From Pieris napi (Eukaryota; Arthropoda; Insecta; Lepidoptera; Pieridae), in assembly GCF_905475465.1 (NCBI RefSeq), contig NC_062245.1, positions 10,168,001 through 10,232,000 on the forward strand: 64,000 nt of DNA, read 5' to 3'. How positions within the stretch are numbered: position 1 is the first letter of the stretch; each line of letters begins with the position of its first letter. A program made the position numbers and the translations under genes. Shown here in pieces: positions 1 to 11,300 of this stretch. The notes below the pieces were generated by a model, which saw only the letters and a list, made by a program, of their open reading frames with translations, was not told the DNA's origin and made no database searches.

Positions 1-205
1 CCCCATGTAACTCGCCGTAACGTTTTTCAGTACCCAAGTATAGTAAAACGTTTCGTGACCACCTAGTGACTCTTTAGTTATTATTATGTGGTGTAAGTCG
101 AAAAAAATATTAACAATAACGCGTAATTTAATCCCCGCCCCGCATCGTAACGTTTTACAAAAGGACCCCCCCCCAATATTCGTTACATAATACTTGAACG
201 CTCCC
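1..205. mobile_element. MITE (GGGAGCGTTC family), copy 1, cut by window edge
   Basis: The right-hand portion of a short inverted-repeat element. It ends at 205 with GAACGCTCCC and is followed by TAA. The body (TAACTCGCCGTAACG..., AAACGTTTCGTGACCACC..., CCCCGCCCCGCATCGTAACG) is nearly the reverse complement of the complete copy at 2680-2939. It contains two C-rich tracts. No coding capacity is seen. The 3-bp flank fits a Harbinger-like MITE, but the superfamily is inferred only from the flank length. Confidence 0.75.
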
Positions 206-403
206 TAAGAGATGATTTTGGCGTGAGCATCGCCGCTCTTCTTACAAACAGACCACAACACAAAAACAAGCGGTTAACACCTGCGTTGGTACTCTGTAAC
301 TAAACGAACGACTGTAATGTGACAGAATACCAGCGCGGCGTAACCTTTGAGATATTTTTTGTGTTAAGTAGACGAAATCTTAGTTGTTAATTTCTCTTTT
401 CAG

Positions 404-1359
404 TATCACTAACACTCTCCATTATAACTGCGACATCGTAGCAACGTGGATCATAGTACTGGCTGTATTATTCGGTCTCCTCTTGATTGCTATTTTAATA
501 TACGTACTTTATAAGGTAAGACTTTTACTAGAGCTAAATTAAAACAACAGTACGGCACCACCATAACCTGCCGGTCCTGGGTTTGATTCGCAGCAAAACA
601 ACTAGGCAATCGTTGAGATTACCGAATTTATTTATTTAAAGTGTTTTTCAATAATAATCGTAAATTAGGTATTAAAAACAATCATTACTATTATATCATT
701 GTATTATCATCTATATATTATATATAATATATATATGATTTGCTGTTTGTTTGTCTCCCTAAAACTCGAAATTGGCTGAATCGATTTGGTTAATTATGAT
801 TGAAATATTTGTGTAAGTTGAGGGAAGGTGGGACACTTCTTTCTTCTTCTTATGAGTAAAGAAAAATACTAAAACAGAAAATTAAATTTTCCAATAAATC
901 TGTTTAAAGCAGGGAAAAGTTGGTTGTCTTTTATTATTTGAAATAAAGAAAACCTTTTGGTTTTCATATATTATCTTCAGAAATATGTTTCATAGCTGTA
1001 GTACGAGGTCCAATCTCATTGGTCAGTTTAAAAAAAATGATTAAGTTTTGACACAAATTTGTATTAATAGGTAGGGGATACGAAGTTGCCCAGGACATCC
1101 AGTAGTTACTAATTATGTATGTTTAGTTTACGTATTTCTTTATTTTTCAGTGCGGTTTCCTAAAAAGAAAGAAGAAACAAGCAGCCGAGAGCTTCAGAAA
1201 AACCATTAAAGACTATGTAAGTTTCCTGATATATTCCAATCTTCTGTAATGTCCTTCTAGGGAACTGTTTTTGAAATAAACCATATTTTACAGAAAAGAT
1301 TGACACCACTGACTTGCGAAGCGACTCAAGCTCCCATTGATGACCAAGACTGTTCATGA
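404..1359 (+). CDS. Integrin alpha subunit, 3'-terminal coding exons (partial gene)
   Basis: Three exons, 404-515, 1151-1216 and 1294-1359, join in frame and end at TGA 1357-1359. All borders are canonical: TTTTCAG|T, AAG|GTAAG, TTTTTCAG|TGC, TAT|GTAAGT, TTTTACAG|AAA. The first exon starts in mid-codon and encodes a short extracellular piece and a hydrophobic helix (WIIVLAVLFGLLLIAILIYV). The second opens with CGFLKRKKK, a variant of the juxtamembrane GFFKR motif that defines integrin alpha tails and contacts the beta subunit. The last adds 21 residues ending DDQDCS. Integrin alpha chains pair with beta chains at the plasma membrane for cell-matrix adhesion. The ectodomain (beta-propeller, legs) would lie upstream, outside the window. 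Leu replaces the second Phe of GFFKR. The insect subtype (PS1, PS2 or PS3-like) cannot be decided from the tail. The gene converges with nemo. Confidence 0.85.
516..1150 (+). other. Integrin alpha intron
   Basis: AT-rich intron between the transmembrane exon and the GFFKR-type exon. An AT dinucleotide-rich patch at about 711-737 is followed by a sequence resembling the 5' part of lepidopteran Helitron-like repeats (TTTGTCTCCCTAAAACTCG, then a GGCTGAATCGATTTGG-like stretch). No exon is seen. Confidence 0.5.
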
Positions 1360-1679
1360 AAAATGCCAACATTTTAACTGGCAATTATTTATTATAGAAA
1401 TTAGCGTTACTAATAATCTAATATATTTTTAAACAGTGAATGTGAAGCATTGGATAGTTTTATCTTCGAGTAACTGAACCCGAACATCTCCAGAGTTGAG
1501 TTTACAATTGGGATTTTTAATATTTTAAGTTCAGAGTCCATACTTGGCGCTAAGTACGACTCCCGTATGTCAAAATCACAAGTCTGCATTGATGCCCTTT
1601 TTTTCTTTATAATAAAGTTTTGTACAAACCTTCTAACTAAATTAGCCATTCGTATTTTTCTGTTTGTCAGTTTATTTTA

Positions 1680-1795
1680 ATAGAACGGGGCAAACGAGCA
1701 GGAGGTGAGAATCTCATGTTAAGTTAACATACCGCCCATAGACAACCAATGCCAGATGGCTCGCGAGTGCGTTGCCGGCCTTTAGTGTGATACAA
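1680..1795 (-). mobile_element. LINE 3'-tail fragment (jockey/CR1-like family)
   Basis: Read on the - strand, this is the terminal part of a non-LTR retrotransposon seen again at 12385-12480, 21258-21312, 25085-25276 and 47635-47850. Shared landmarks on the + strand are GGGGCAAACGAGCAGGAGG, a run like ATGTTAAGTTAACATACCGCCCATAGACA, and GCTCGCGAGTGCGTTGCCGGCCTTT. In the fuller copies the - strand reads as the end of a reverse transcriptase ORF2. Severely 5'-truncated and diverged. Confidence 0.6.
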
Positions 1796-2373
1796 AGTGA
1801 ATGTAATAATGAATGTCATATAATCCCACCCTCAAAGTTTTTGTTCCATATTGGGGTATATAAATAAAAGAATATCGAATTATGCAATAGTTTTATTGTT
1901 AGAAAGGGGGCCCCGACGATGGAGCTACCGGGGCCCGCTACGCTACCGCCTACACAGATAACTACAAACTCTCACTTATCATTTCCATTCGCATCATTTA
2001 CACCAAATCTACGTTTACAAAAGCACATGAGTACCCGAACTCTAATTTATACATTTACTAAACATTTTCGAACAAACAGCCTTAAGCAAAATCGCATTTG
2101 TCTAGATTTTTTTTAACATTTAGATTGTATTCAAAACTTTTAATCCGCTGGCATATTCCAAACAAATTCGATGATGCCGGCTGCCATCACAATTTCTATT
2201 CCGCCAATCAAACAACGAATTGATAACCTTCCTTTTTTTGGAGTCGGTTAAATTAATTGTACAAGTGAGACCATGCTATTATCCGTGTCGTCCGGTAAAT
2301 GCTAAAAAATTACAATAGTTTTGGCAGTTCGCAACAATGGTAAAATGCAACTAAATCGACAGTAGTACAAATA

Positions 2374-4924
2374 TATTTACAATCTTCCTGTCATTAACTA
2401 AATCACAAAAAAGAATTACTATCGCATGTTATAGGAGAACGATAGATCACTATTTTGCTTCTATCCAATGCCGGGATACTTCACAAAGCTTTAACTTCGC
2501 AAATGGGTTCGCGATAAGCTTTATAAATAATACCAAACTGTTAATTGAGACATCGGCCGAAGTAACACAAAATCGTTCGAGTAGCGAACTTATATTCGTT
2601 CGTTTAAGTATGTGATACGACAAATACTTGTAATGACCTTTTTATTAATAAACTAACACCCGACTCACTAATCAGAACAGGGAGCGTTCAAGTATTACGT
2701 AACGAATTTGGGAGGGGGGCGGGGTCATTTTGTAAAACGTTACGATGCGGGGAATTGAATTACACGTTATTGTTAATATTATTTTCGACTTACACCACAT
2801 AATAGTAACTGAAGAGTCACTAGGTGGTCACGAAATGTTTTACTATACTTGGGTACTGAAAAACGTTACGGCGAGTTACATGGGGGAGGGGGGGTCAATA
2901 ATCTCCAAAAATTGCGTTACGTAATACTTGAACGCTCCCACAAGTGTTAGCAAATCCTCGCACATAGCTTTGCGCTCATTGTAACTGCTTTCGTCCCGGT
3001 ACAAATAAAAGTACAGCCATTTTGAATACGTCTAAATAAGAGCAACTTAAACACAACTATCAGTGCAGGAGTACCTATATTTACAAGACTGGTAAGTGAA
3101 CGTAACTTAGACAAAGAAATTCTTAAAATTGTAAAAATCTCTTTGCTTATTTTTTTTGTCATTTTTCTATTTAAAAGTTACCTTAACTAATACGAAGAAT
3201 ACGCGACTAAGAGCAGAGGCAGTTTGTAAATGTAAAAACTAATATTATTTGCTAATATTTACATAATCTGCCTCGATAGCGATCAGCGCTTAAACCTAAA
3301 AAAAATGACTGACCAAAACTAATTGTCTAAACTAAATCACCTTGTGTGCTAAATGGAAAATTACTTAAAACAACATACGAGATCTCTAACAGTCTGGAAA
3401 CGAAATTATGTACATATTAAGAAGCGTTGAATTCGAATTCTATGTACAGCAATAATCGATTAATCTATCAGGTAATTGTATTTGTTCTCGATTGAGTCAG
3501 ACGTTCCGAAGAAATCTTCCGCAATCGGATTGAAGCGTACGTACATACGTATACTACGTATATGTACGCGCACGCGGCAGCTTGGAGGCTGTATTAGGAT
3601 CACAGTAACAGTTATCTGTAAGGCAAGGTGTGACCGCTATCTAGCGTACACTATTACGTACACGTTACGAACAAACGAATTCAAATCATTTTAACTACCT
3701 ATCGTTTAAGTTTAAACCTCTTCATAGAACTCACGTGTACTAATAGTATCGCAGATCGGCTGTTTTGTACCATCTAGACGTAACCCTGTACGAACACACT
3801 TTTCTATATGAGATCTAATTCACAAAGCCATAAGGTCTATTATCACGTGTGTCGATACAGAAAGTCCGCCAACCTATTGGTTTCCAGTTTCCCATTCCAT
3901 ACTAAAACTACGAGATTATTTACAAATTAGTTACTTTTAAATCTTTTATATAGTTTTGAACTACATTTAAGGCTACGAATGATTTCTTGGGACTCCATTA
4001 CATAATATAATATCGAGATACTAGACTACACAAACACAAGTGACTACACATATGTTCAACTCGATACTCCCTCAAATTATGTACCGCGCAAAACATGTGT
4101 GTAGTCTCGAAGATTAATTTTGAATACTTAAAACGATTATAGTGTTGGCCAATTAAATACACAAACGTCGACGCACACTAACACACATTAGTATAATTAT
4201 ATACTACTAATAATAAATGCTTGAAAATAATTACAAAAGGTCACGTACAGTCGAAGGGTAGCTACAAATTTTCATCGAGAAAAAAATCTCTAATGTAAAT
4301 TTCTACCTACCATCAACCAAATTTGAAATTTCAATCAGTATAAATCGTAAATAAAGACAATTACACCTAAATTCTAAACTACTCAAAATGTCAGTCAATG
4401 TTACATACAATGAGAGAATAAACAATTAAGTAAAGAAATCGTTACAACGTTCATTTTAATCAACGACTAATATATTGCAACATTTATTGCTCGCAACTTT
4501 CACAAATCAATCAGGCACACACCAAAAACCTATCAAATCGGCTATCAATTTATCTATTTCCGATCGGAATCGCCAGAGAATTCCCAAGCGGAATTTGGTT
4601 GTTACAACCACCTGACAATTCCAATCGGAATCGACCCATGTATAACTTCTAAAGATGATAACTATCCCTAAAAAGCATTGCCTTTACTACTTTGCAATAT
4701 CCGATATAGGCTGAATCCGCACGAAGTCATTCAAACAATCCTTTCCCCATTTCTCTCACACCAAGATTAAACCCTAATCTACCAACGTACACCGCTACAT
4801 GTAATACGTAATGTCAGGAAAATATATTTGGTAATATGTTTACGCGCGACACGCTTCCACTATTCCGTCGTTTCATTCTATGCATGTCTTTTTTATATCA
4901 CTACGAACCTTAGTTATATTTACA
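2374..4924 (-). promoter_or_regulatory. Cluster of five Pumilio-type motifs (TGTAAATA) in the presumed nemo 3' UTR
   Basis: TATTTACA on the + strand (TGTAAATA in the nemo sense) occurs at 2374-2381, 3078-3085, 3256-3263, 3917-3924 and 4917-4924. TGTANATA is the established PUF/Pumilio RNA-binding consensus. Whether all five fall inside the mature nemo 3' UTR depends on the unmapped poly(A) site; the four from 3078 to 4924 need a UTR of about 2.25 kb. Function is inferred. Confidence 0.4.
2680..2939. mobile_element. MITE (GGGAGCGTTC family), complete copy 2
   Basis: A 260-bp element that starts GGGAGCGTTCAAGTATTACG and ends with the inverted form, CGTAATACTTGAACGCTCCC. It is flanked by a direct ACA (2677-2679 and 2940-2942), consistent with a 3-bp target duplication. 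Each end carries a G-rich tract just inside the repeat (GGGAGGGGGGCGGGG near 2710 and GGGGGAGGGGGGG near 2882). No ORF. It lies between the two convergent genes and may be included in a nemo or integrin 3' UTR. Confidence 0.8.
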
Positions 4925-5314
4925 ATACAATTAATACTGAGGTCTGTATTTGCCTTCAGTCTGAATACAAAATGCGTATAATAGAGTCACTTGCAATTAT
5001 GAATTCTAATTCTATCCATTGATATACATAATACAATGAAAGCTAACATTTATTGGTGTTATAAATTGTACATCCGTGACAAAAACATGCATATACTATA
5101 TTCACTATCACTATCGACGCTAGTTTAACGTTTCTAACGTTATCGTTACGATAGCCGACATATCGCAATACTGGTTGTAGTCAGTTTCGCCGTGAGTTAT
5201 GAAAATTGTATTACAATTGGCTACAACACGTATTGCGCTTTAGGCTAAACCGGTGAATTATCGTGCGTCGGTGTAAAGAGCGCGTCGCTTGTCGAAGCCA
5301 CGCTTAGACTCGCG

Positions 5315-5369
5315 TCATTCCCACTGATGAGGCGACGGCGGCAGCTCCGACGGGTGTGCGACTGTCGAG
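5315..5369 (-). CDS. nemo: nemo terminal coding exon with stop
   Basis: Acceptor GATTTTCAG|CTCGAC. The first base completes a Ser codon; then STVAHPSELPPSPHQWE and TGA at 5317-5315. Only 17 full codons, so it is easily missed. It matches the extreme C terminus of arthropod nemo. The 3' UTR continues leftward. Confidence 0.92.
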
Positions 5370-8300
5370 CTGAAAATCGCGAATCGCATGGATTAGTCGC
5401 AAGTCTATGTCGTGCTTCACCCACACCCAGGCCACTGGACGTATGCTGGAGTACGGCGTTGCTTCAAATAATAATATTGAAAGCTTTTAGCATTGTCCGT
5501 TATCCCAACATACGACGTTTCATGCACTTTAAAAAATGCATATGTATAAAATTTTTAGAAAAATGTAATTGCAAATCAAACTACTGAAATTCTACTGAAT
5601 CACCACAACCGAGTGCTTGGCACTGTGCTCACTGTCTACGCATGCACTAAGGACAAACAAAAAGTTCATATATATTCGAAATCCCGAACAAATTATCGAA
5701 AACAAACAAAGCAAACATTCTGCTTACAACCCCCAACTGGAGCTTAGATTTCAGCGATTTAAACTAAGTTATTTCAAATCGAATTCCAATCCGAATAGAT
5801 CGCCAAAATTTTCAAGAAAAAAAAGGAGAAAATCGAAAAGCATGCATCTCGGAACCGAGTACTATCCAACGATCAACCCTTTTGAAATAACGACGTACTA
5901 AAACAACACATAAACAATATTATTTCATATCTAACTACATTTTTATTTTAAATGTATTGCTCAGGAGTTGTTTTATATACGCCCGCGTTTAGGACAACAC
6001 AATATAACGTGCGGTGACGCTTACTGGTACTACGCAGCGCACAGAAATATCACAGGCGAGAGGAGAAGTATTTTTGCCGCTGTCTTGAAAGGGGAACAAA
6101 CTTTTGCTTTCGTACTCGGTCTAGAGCTGCCGCAGAGAAAAACATTCGTTAAAAAACCGCACTGGCCTTTTTTCCCGCGATTTAACGCAGAAAAGGCACA
6201 CAAACACAATTAAAACTAATTTCAAAAGATCAAGTCTTTGACATCATTCGCGGGAAAAAAATGCGCACGGTCGCCTTCGATTGGAACACAACTTTGCGCG
6301 GTAAAAACCGCTTAGGCTAGTATTTTCAAGAGGGTTGATAACTGCGGTGGTAGCGAAGGGGAAAACCATGCAATGTGGGCATAAAAGGACCTAAACTACT
6401 AAAGGCGGGACGAGGAGGGGAGAGCGGGGCTGACTTCGGCGACCACCTTCCTTCTATGGGTCTCTAGACATTGGCGTGCGTGCCACACTTAGTTGTGATG
6501 ATTGTATTGACTCTATTGAAGTGAAGACAACACAAGATTTAAACTTATCGAATTAATTCACTAACATTTTTCAAAATATAAATTTAAAATTGGTAAAATT
6601 GGAGTAAACATATTTACATTTTGTCCACAATATCACTTGCGATAAGAAAGCTTATAATATTGTTGAATTTGAATCCCATAAAACAATTTAATTTTTTAAC
6701 TCTGTCGCGGATGTGTTGTCGACACGTTAGACGTGGCCGTTTGGGTGCGGGTGGTCGCTAATAGCTCAGCGATTGACGGCTATACACTATCACGATTCAC
6801 TTCAATTTAAAATTTGGTCTCTAAGATCTTTTAATAAGAATTTCTTAATTTTTGAGATTGTTTCCTATCTTAGTTTAGTTTGTTTGGACTTATGTCTGGT
6901 TTAATAACAAAATTATTATTATAGTTTGATAAATGTTACTTTGTATCTTTATCATACAAATTAAAAAAAAAAATATTTGTTTAAAAATTTGAAAGCATTT
7001 TTAATTGTCAATATTCTGTAATAAAAGGAACTCGACCAATCACAAAAACGTAAAGTAAAATTTTCATATTTTTTGTATTCAAATTAATTATTTAAAAAAG
7101 CGCTACAAGGTAGACTATCACTCCATATCAAGCTCTTCAATAATTTAAAATTATTAGAAGATATTACTCTGTAACAGTCAATATGCATAGAACTATTAAT
7201 TTATCTTTGGTAATCAAAAATGTCACAAGGGACATGGTGTAATGGTTACAGCTCCTTACAAACATATTGTAAAACAAAAAAATGGCGATTAAAAAGAGTG
7301 GCGGAGAGTTTATTGCCAGTTCTTCTCTCCCGTTCTACGCCCTTGATATGAGAACTGGCAGTAAATGTAAAATTAGAAGCATTAATACGTATTTCTTTAC
7401 TGACATGTCATAAGTGTACATTATGTTACCTATGTGATTAAATGATTTTTTACTTTACAAAAACCTTTATATATGTGATATATTTTCTGCATATATTCTT
7501 ACTCTAAGTAAGAAATTCTTACTCGATGCTTGGTTTAAAGAGACCATAAAGCGATAATCAAGTTAAAACTATTGCCATAATAAAAAAAAAGCGATAATCG
7601 CGAGTGTAAAGCCGCCAATCGTGTAGGTATCGCAAAGAAATCACCTAGTGTCTGGTTGTTTGCGTTGGTTGGTAGCGGCGCCTTACCTTGCGAAGCTCTT
7701 GAACGCGGCGGACTGTGGGTTGATGCACAACGGCACACGTGACGTCTGCAGCTGCTCCGCTATGAATTTGTGGATCTCCTCTGCGGAGACATCAGAAAAT
7801 GAGGCCCTAGCCCCGATGGCCCATACGTTGTGACAGACATGGGTCTTCCAAAACGATATAATAATGCTCAAAACATTTAACTGCCCTTTCGTTTGAGTTT
7901 TTGGTACGTTGATAGAAACATGTAGTACTGTTAAGGTACTGTTCTGTTAACGTTTATAAACTATTGCTGTATTTGTTTGTTAAATCGGAAAATTAACTTA
8001 AATTGAATCGTTTTTTTGATAAGATCTTATATATAAAAATACATATAACCCCTGATTTTCACCCCTCTACGATCAACCCCTATTTTTTATTATTGTAGAT
8101 AGCTATTTTTATAGAACTTAAACATGTTTCCTAGAAATAATATACATGGCAAAACAAACGTTTACCGGGTCAGCTAGTATATATAAACCCCTTTTTTCAT
8201 ATACATACTTTTTGAATAAAAAAAGAAATTCTAAATAATATGAATATATCCACAGATTACTAAGGTAGGTAGAAACTTGACACGAACCTTTAACTTGATG

Positions 8301-11300
8301 TACAGAAGTAAGCTTCCTCTCCCAGCCGTCGTGGAAGGCGTGGGGTGCTACGGGTTCGAGATCCGGTGAATAATGTCTCGCAGCCGGCGGGGCGTTGTAG
8401 CAACATTTGCACATGCAAGAGTGGTACCGCAGCCGCCCCTCCTCGAGATACGGATGCGCGAGCGCATCGACAACAGAGATTCGTTTCGCCGGATCGAAGA
8501 CTAGCATCTGGAATTTTATAATACAGTGTAAATTCCATGTAAAGTCCCTCGGTTAAACGATAAACTCCCTAAAGCGTCAAAATCACTCGGCTTTGGTTGG
8601 TTTAGCTTGTCTTCCATACAATGATTCACTCTAAATAGCATTACACCTACCGTTAATAACGACAATTAAATACTAAAAGGTACTTTTAGTTGCCGAAATG
8701 AGTTAAAACTGCGGAGCTGTGTACGTTGTTTTGTCGCTTTATTGTATGTCCTAGCGAGAAATAAACTCGACTGTCGGTATTCGTCATACGTACCGAACTT
8801 TCCAGAATCCTTTTTTTTATAAATTCTACTTGCTTGCATGTGCTTTATTACGAAGATGCCTCAATATCGCAAGAAATAAATTAAATAAGAAAAAAAAAAC
8901 AACGTAACTACTGGTACAGTACAAAAATAGCAGACAACGCAATAGCCTTCAAATACGAATTGTTTTTATGATGACGATGATCCCAGATAGGTCAAAAAGA
9001 TCCTCACTTGGCCCAGTGAGAGATAAAAATTAGAGGACGCCCACTAGAAACCTGGGAATATGAAGTAAAAGAGAGCGGGAAAAGATTGGAAAATAAGAAA
9101 AAGAAAATAAGACAAATGGAGGACTTTAGAGGAGGCCTTCTCTCCGACGGATGTCATGTACTAGTGTCAAAAAAAATGACATGGACTTAATGTTATCCTG
9201 AATATGTAGTACTCGAATAAAGGCTATTTTTATTTTCATAAGTCCCTTCAAAAGATAAAAAGTATCATGAAAAAGTTTTGTTAATTTTCGCTTCGTAAAA
9301 TCATGTTGTTTAATGGTGCAAATTACTTTTTAATATTAATATTACCTGTGCAAGCAAATGAACTGCCTCATGCGTGGCCTGTACAGACAGCGTATACAGG
9401 GCAGCCAGAGCTGGCGGGCGAGGCGCACGACGCAACATGTGCGCACGCGCACCGGCGCAAGCGTATCGCATATCCTCCAACGACGGCGTACCCAGAAGTT
9501 CTGTTATTAACTCCAGCTGAAACGTTATAGGACTAATAAGTTTTATGATGTTATAAAATTAAAAGGCCGACAAGGCACACGCGAGCCTTCTGGCCTCTTT
9601 ACCCCTGGTCTATAAAAAATAATAACGCAATATCAAAGCCTTTTTTGATTAAATATCTACGAAATATATAATTATTCAAACGTATTAAAGGTTAAAGATT
9701 TTTTTAAACCAAAATTAGGACAACCAACTACAACGAAGTTCGTACAAATATATGAAAATCGGCCCTAAACATGCAATCACGAACAGAGAAATCAAGTACA
9801 AAAAACAGTGATCTAACAAAAAACAATAAAAAAATAAAACCTACAAAAAAAAAACTATTAAAAACAAGAATTTAATCATCAGCAGTGAGTTCTATGTTCA
9901 TTGTCATTCAGGTAGCGAAAATTTTTTGTTGAAATTCAACAAAAACATGAACTTATAACATAAAATTAGGGGCTGGATTACCCAAAAACTAAATGTACTT
10001 ATTTAAGGTTAATATAAGTGTAGTCAACCTATTGGACATTATCGGAAATGAGAATGTTATATCACAATTTATAAGTGTGGGAAAAACTAAAGTGCTCATT
10101 TTGGCTTCAAGTGTGCGATGATTGCTAACATTTGGTTTGCGCTTCTAATTATTAGGTTACATAACTCTAGTCTGAATAAAAAAATATTGTTACCAAACAT
10201 TGGGAGCCAACCTTTTCTTCTAGTTCTGTATGTATGTAAACTTAACCCGAACCTCTAGGAAATACACTTTACACATATTATGTTACCAACATTTCTATAC
10301 TTTATTAAAAAAAAATTTTAATTTCTTTATTTTACAAAAAAATATAATACAATCATAACAAGTTACATTAGCAAACCGCTGTGATTTATATTGATGTAAC
10401 CATAACAATCTTGTTTAGGAGCGCGACAAATGCATAAAAAAGTAGTTTTTTAATTTGCTGTTTATATTGGTTGGCGTTAGGCAATCTAATATGTAATTTG
10501 GTAGACCATTTATTAGCCGTGGTAGCCAATACCTTAACGTTCTCTCGCCGTATACGTTGTTTGCTCTTGATGTACAGAGCCGGACTTGCGTTACCGCTCG
10601 GGTCTGTACGTCATGCTCCACTCGTTTTTTTAAGTCATCTCGAAAAAAGAAACTTGGTTGTCGCATTTATTTAAAAAAATGAAGAACAAATGAGTACCTG
10701 CTGTACGGGACTCTGAGCTTGAAACAGAATTCGCCTGCCAAGCAGTTCGCCGAATATACATCCAACCGACCAGACATCCACCGCTGCCGTGTAATGATTT
10801 GCGCCCATCAGAATCTCTGGTGCCCTGGAATATTAAGGAGTATAATTAAAATCTCTTCAAACAATACTGCACAGAATTTACGAAAATAAAGATATATTCT
10901 TTCTATTTCCAAATGTCCTAAACGGAAAACCAGTTAGAATTTATCTTCGTTTATTTTCTCCATTAAACATTTAGAAATTAGAACTAAATCAAGTGTGTGT
11001 GTGTGTGCATACCGCATCGAAAGAACATCTAAAATTTTATTATTTTTATGTTAATTCGAGTACATTAGTAATGAATAAGCTACCGACACATATATAATAT
11101 AAACCCAGGTACACAGTGAACGTATGGCATTCATTCATGGCATTTCGAGTTGCAAGAGTTAGAACCTTATTTTCTTAAATTATTATTACGTATAACGTAA
11201 CGTAAAAGTGTCCTATATTCAAGGTTACATAAAAAAATCATATTCCGTAGTAAAATACGAAGCTTAGGGACGTCGGGTTCAAGTAGATAACCCTTGTTAG

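Larger units (their letters stand above)
1360..5314. other. Convergent 3' UTR / intergenic region between integrin alpha (+) and nemo (-)
   Basis: No coding exon is recognised. It should hold the integrin 3' UTR (an AATAAA is at 1611-1616) and the nemo 3' UTR running leftward from 5314. AATAAA signals on the - strand occur as TTTATT at 2641-2646 and 1892-1897, among others. It also carries a LINE tail fragment (1680-1795), a complete MITE (2680-2939) and five - strand TGTAAATA motifs. The stretch 3000-5300 is largely repeat-free, which fits a long nemo 3' UTR. The true polyadenylation sites cannot be fixed from sequence alone. Confidence 0.6.

Noticed and set aside
5617..6213. Two + strand frames (94 and 81 codons) in the last nemo intron
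   Set aside because: Both begin at TTG, match no known family and lack splice or poly(A) context; likely chance.
8290..8538. Alternative - strand frame overlapping the Cys-rich nemo exon
   Set aside because: It is out of frame with the exon that clearly encodes NLK residues; a shadow frame.
9303..9530. + strand frame opposite the LITELLGTP exon
   Set aside because: The - strand encodes conserved NLK sequence with proper splice sites; the + frame is its shadow.
9923..9945. Perfect 11-bp palindrome TTTTTGTTGAA-A-TTCAACAAAAA
   Set aside because: AT-rich and short; palindromes of this size are not surprising in such sequence, and nothing around it suggests a function.
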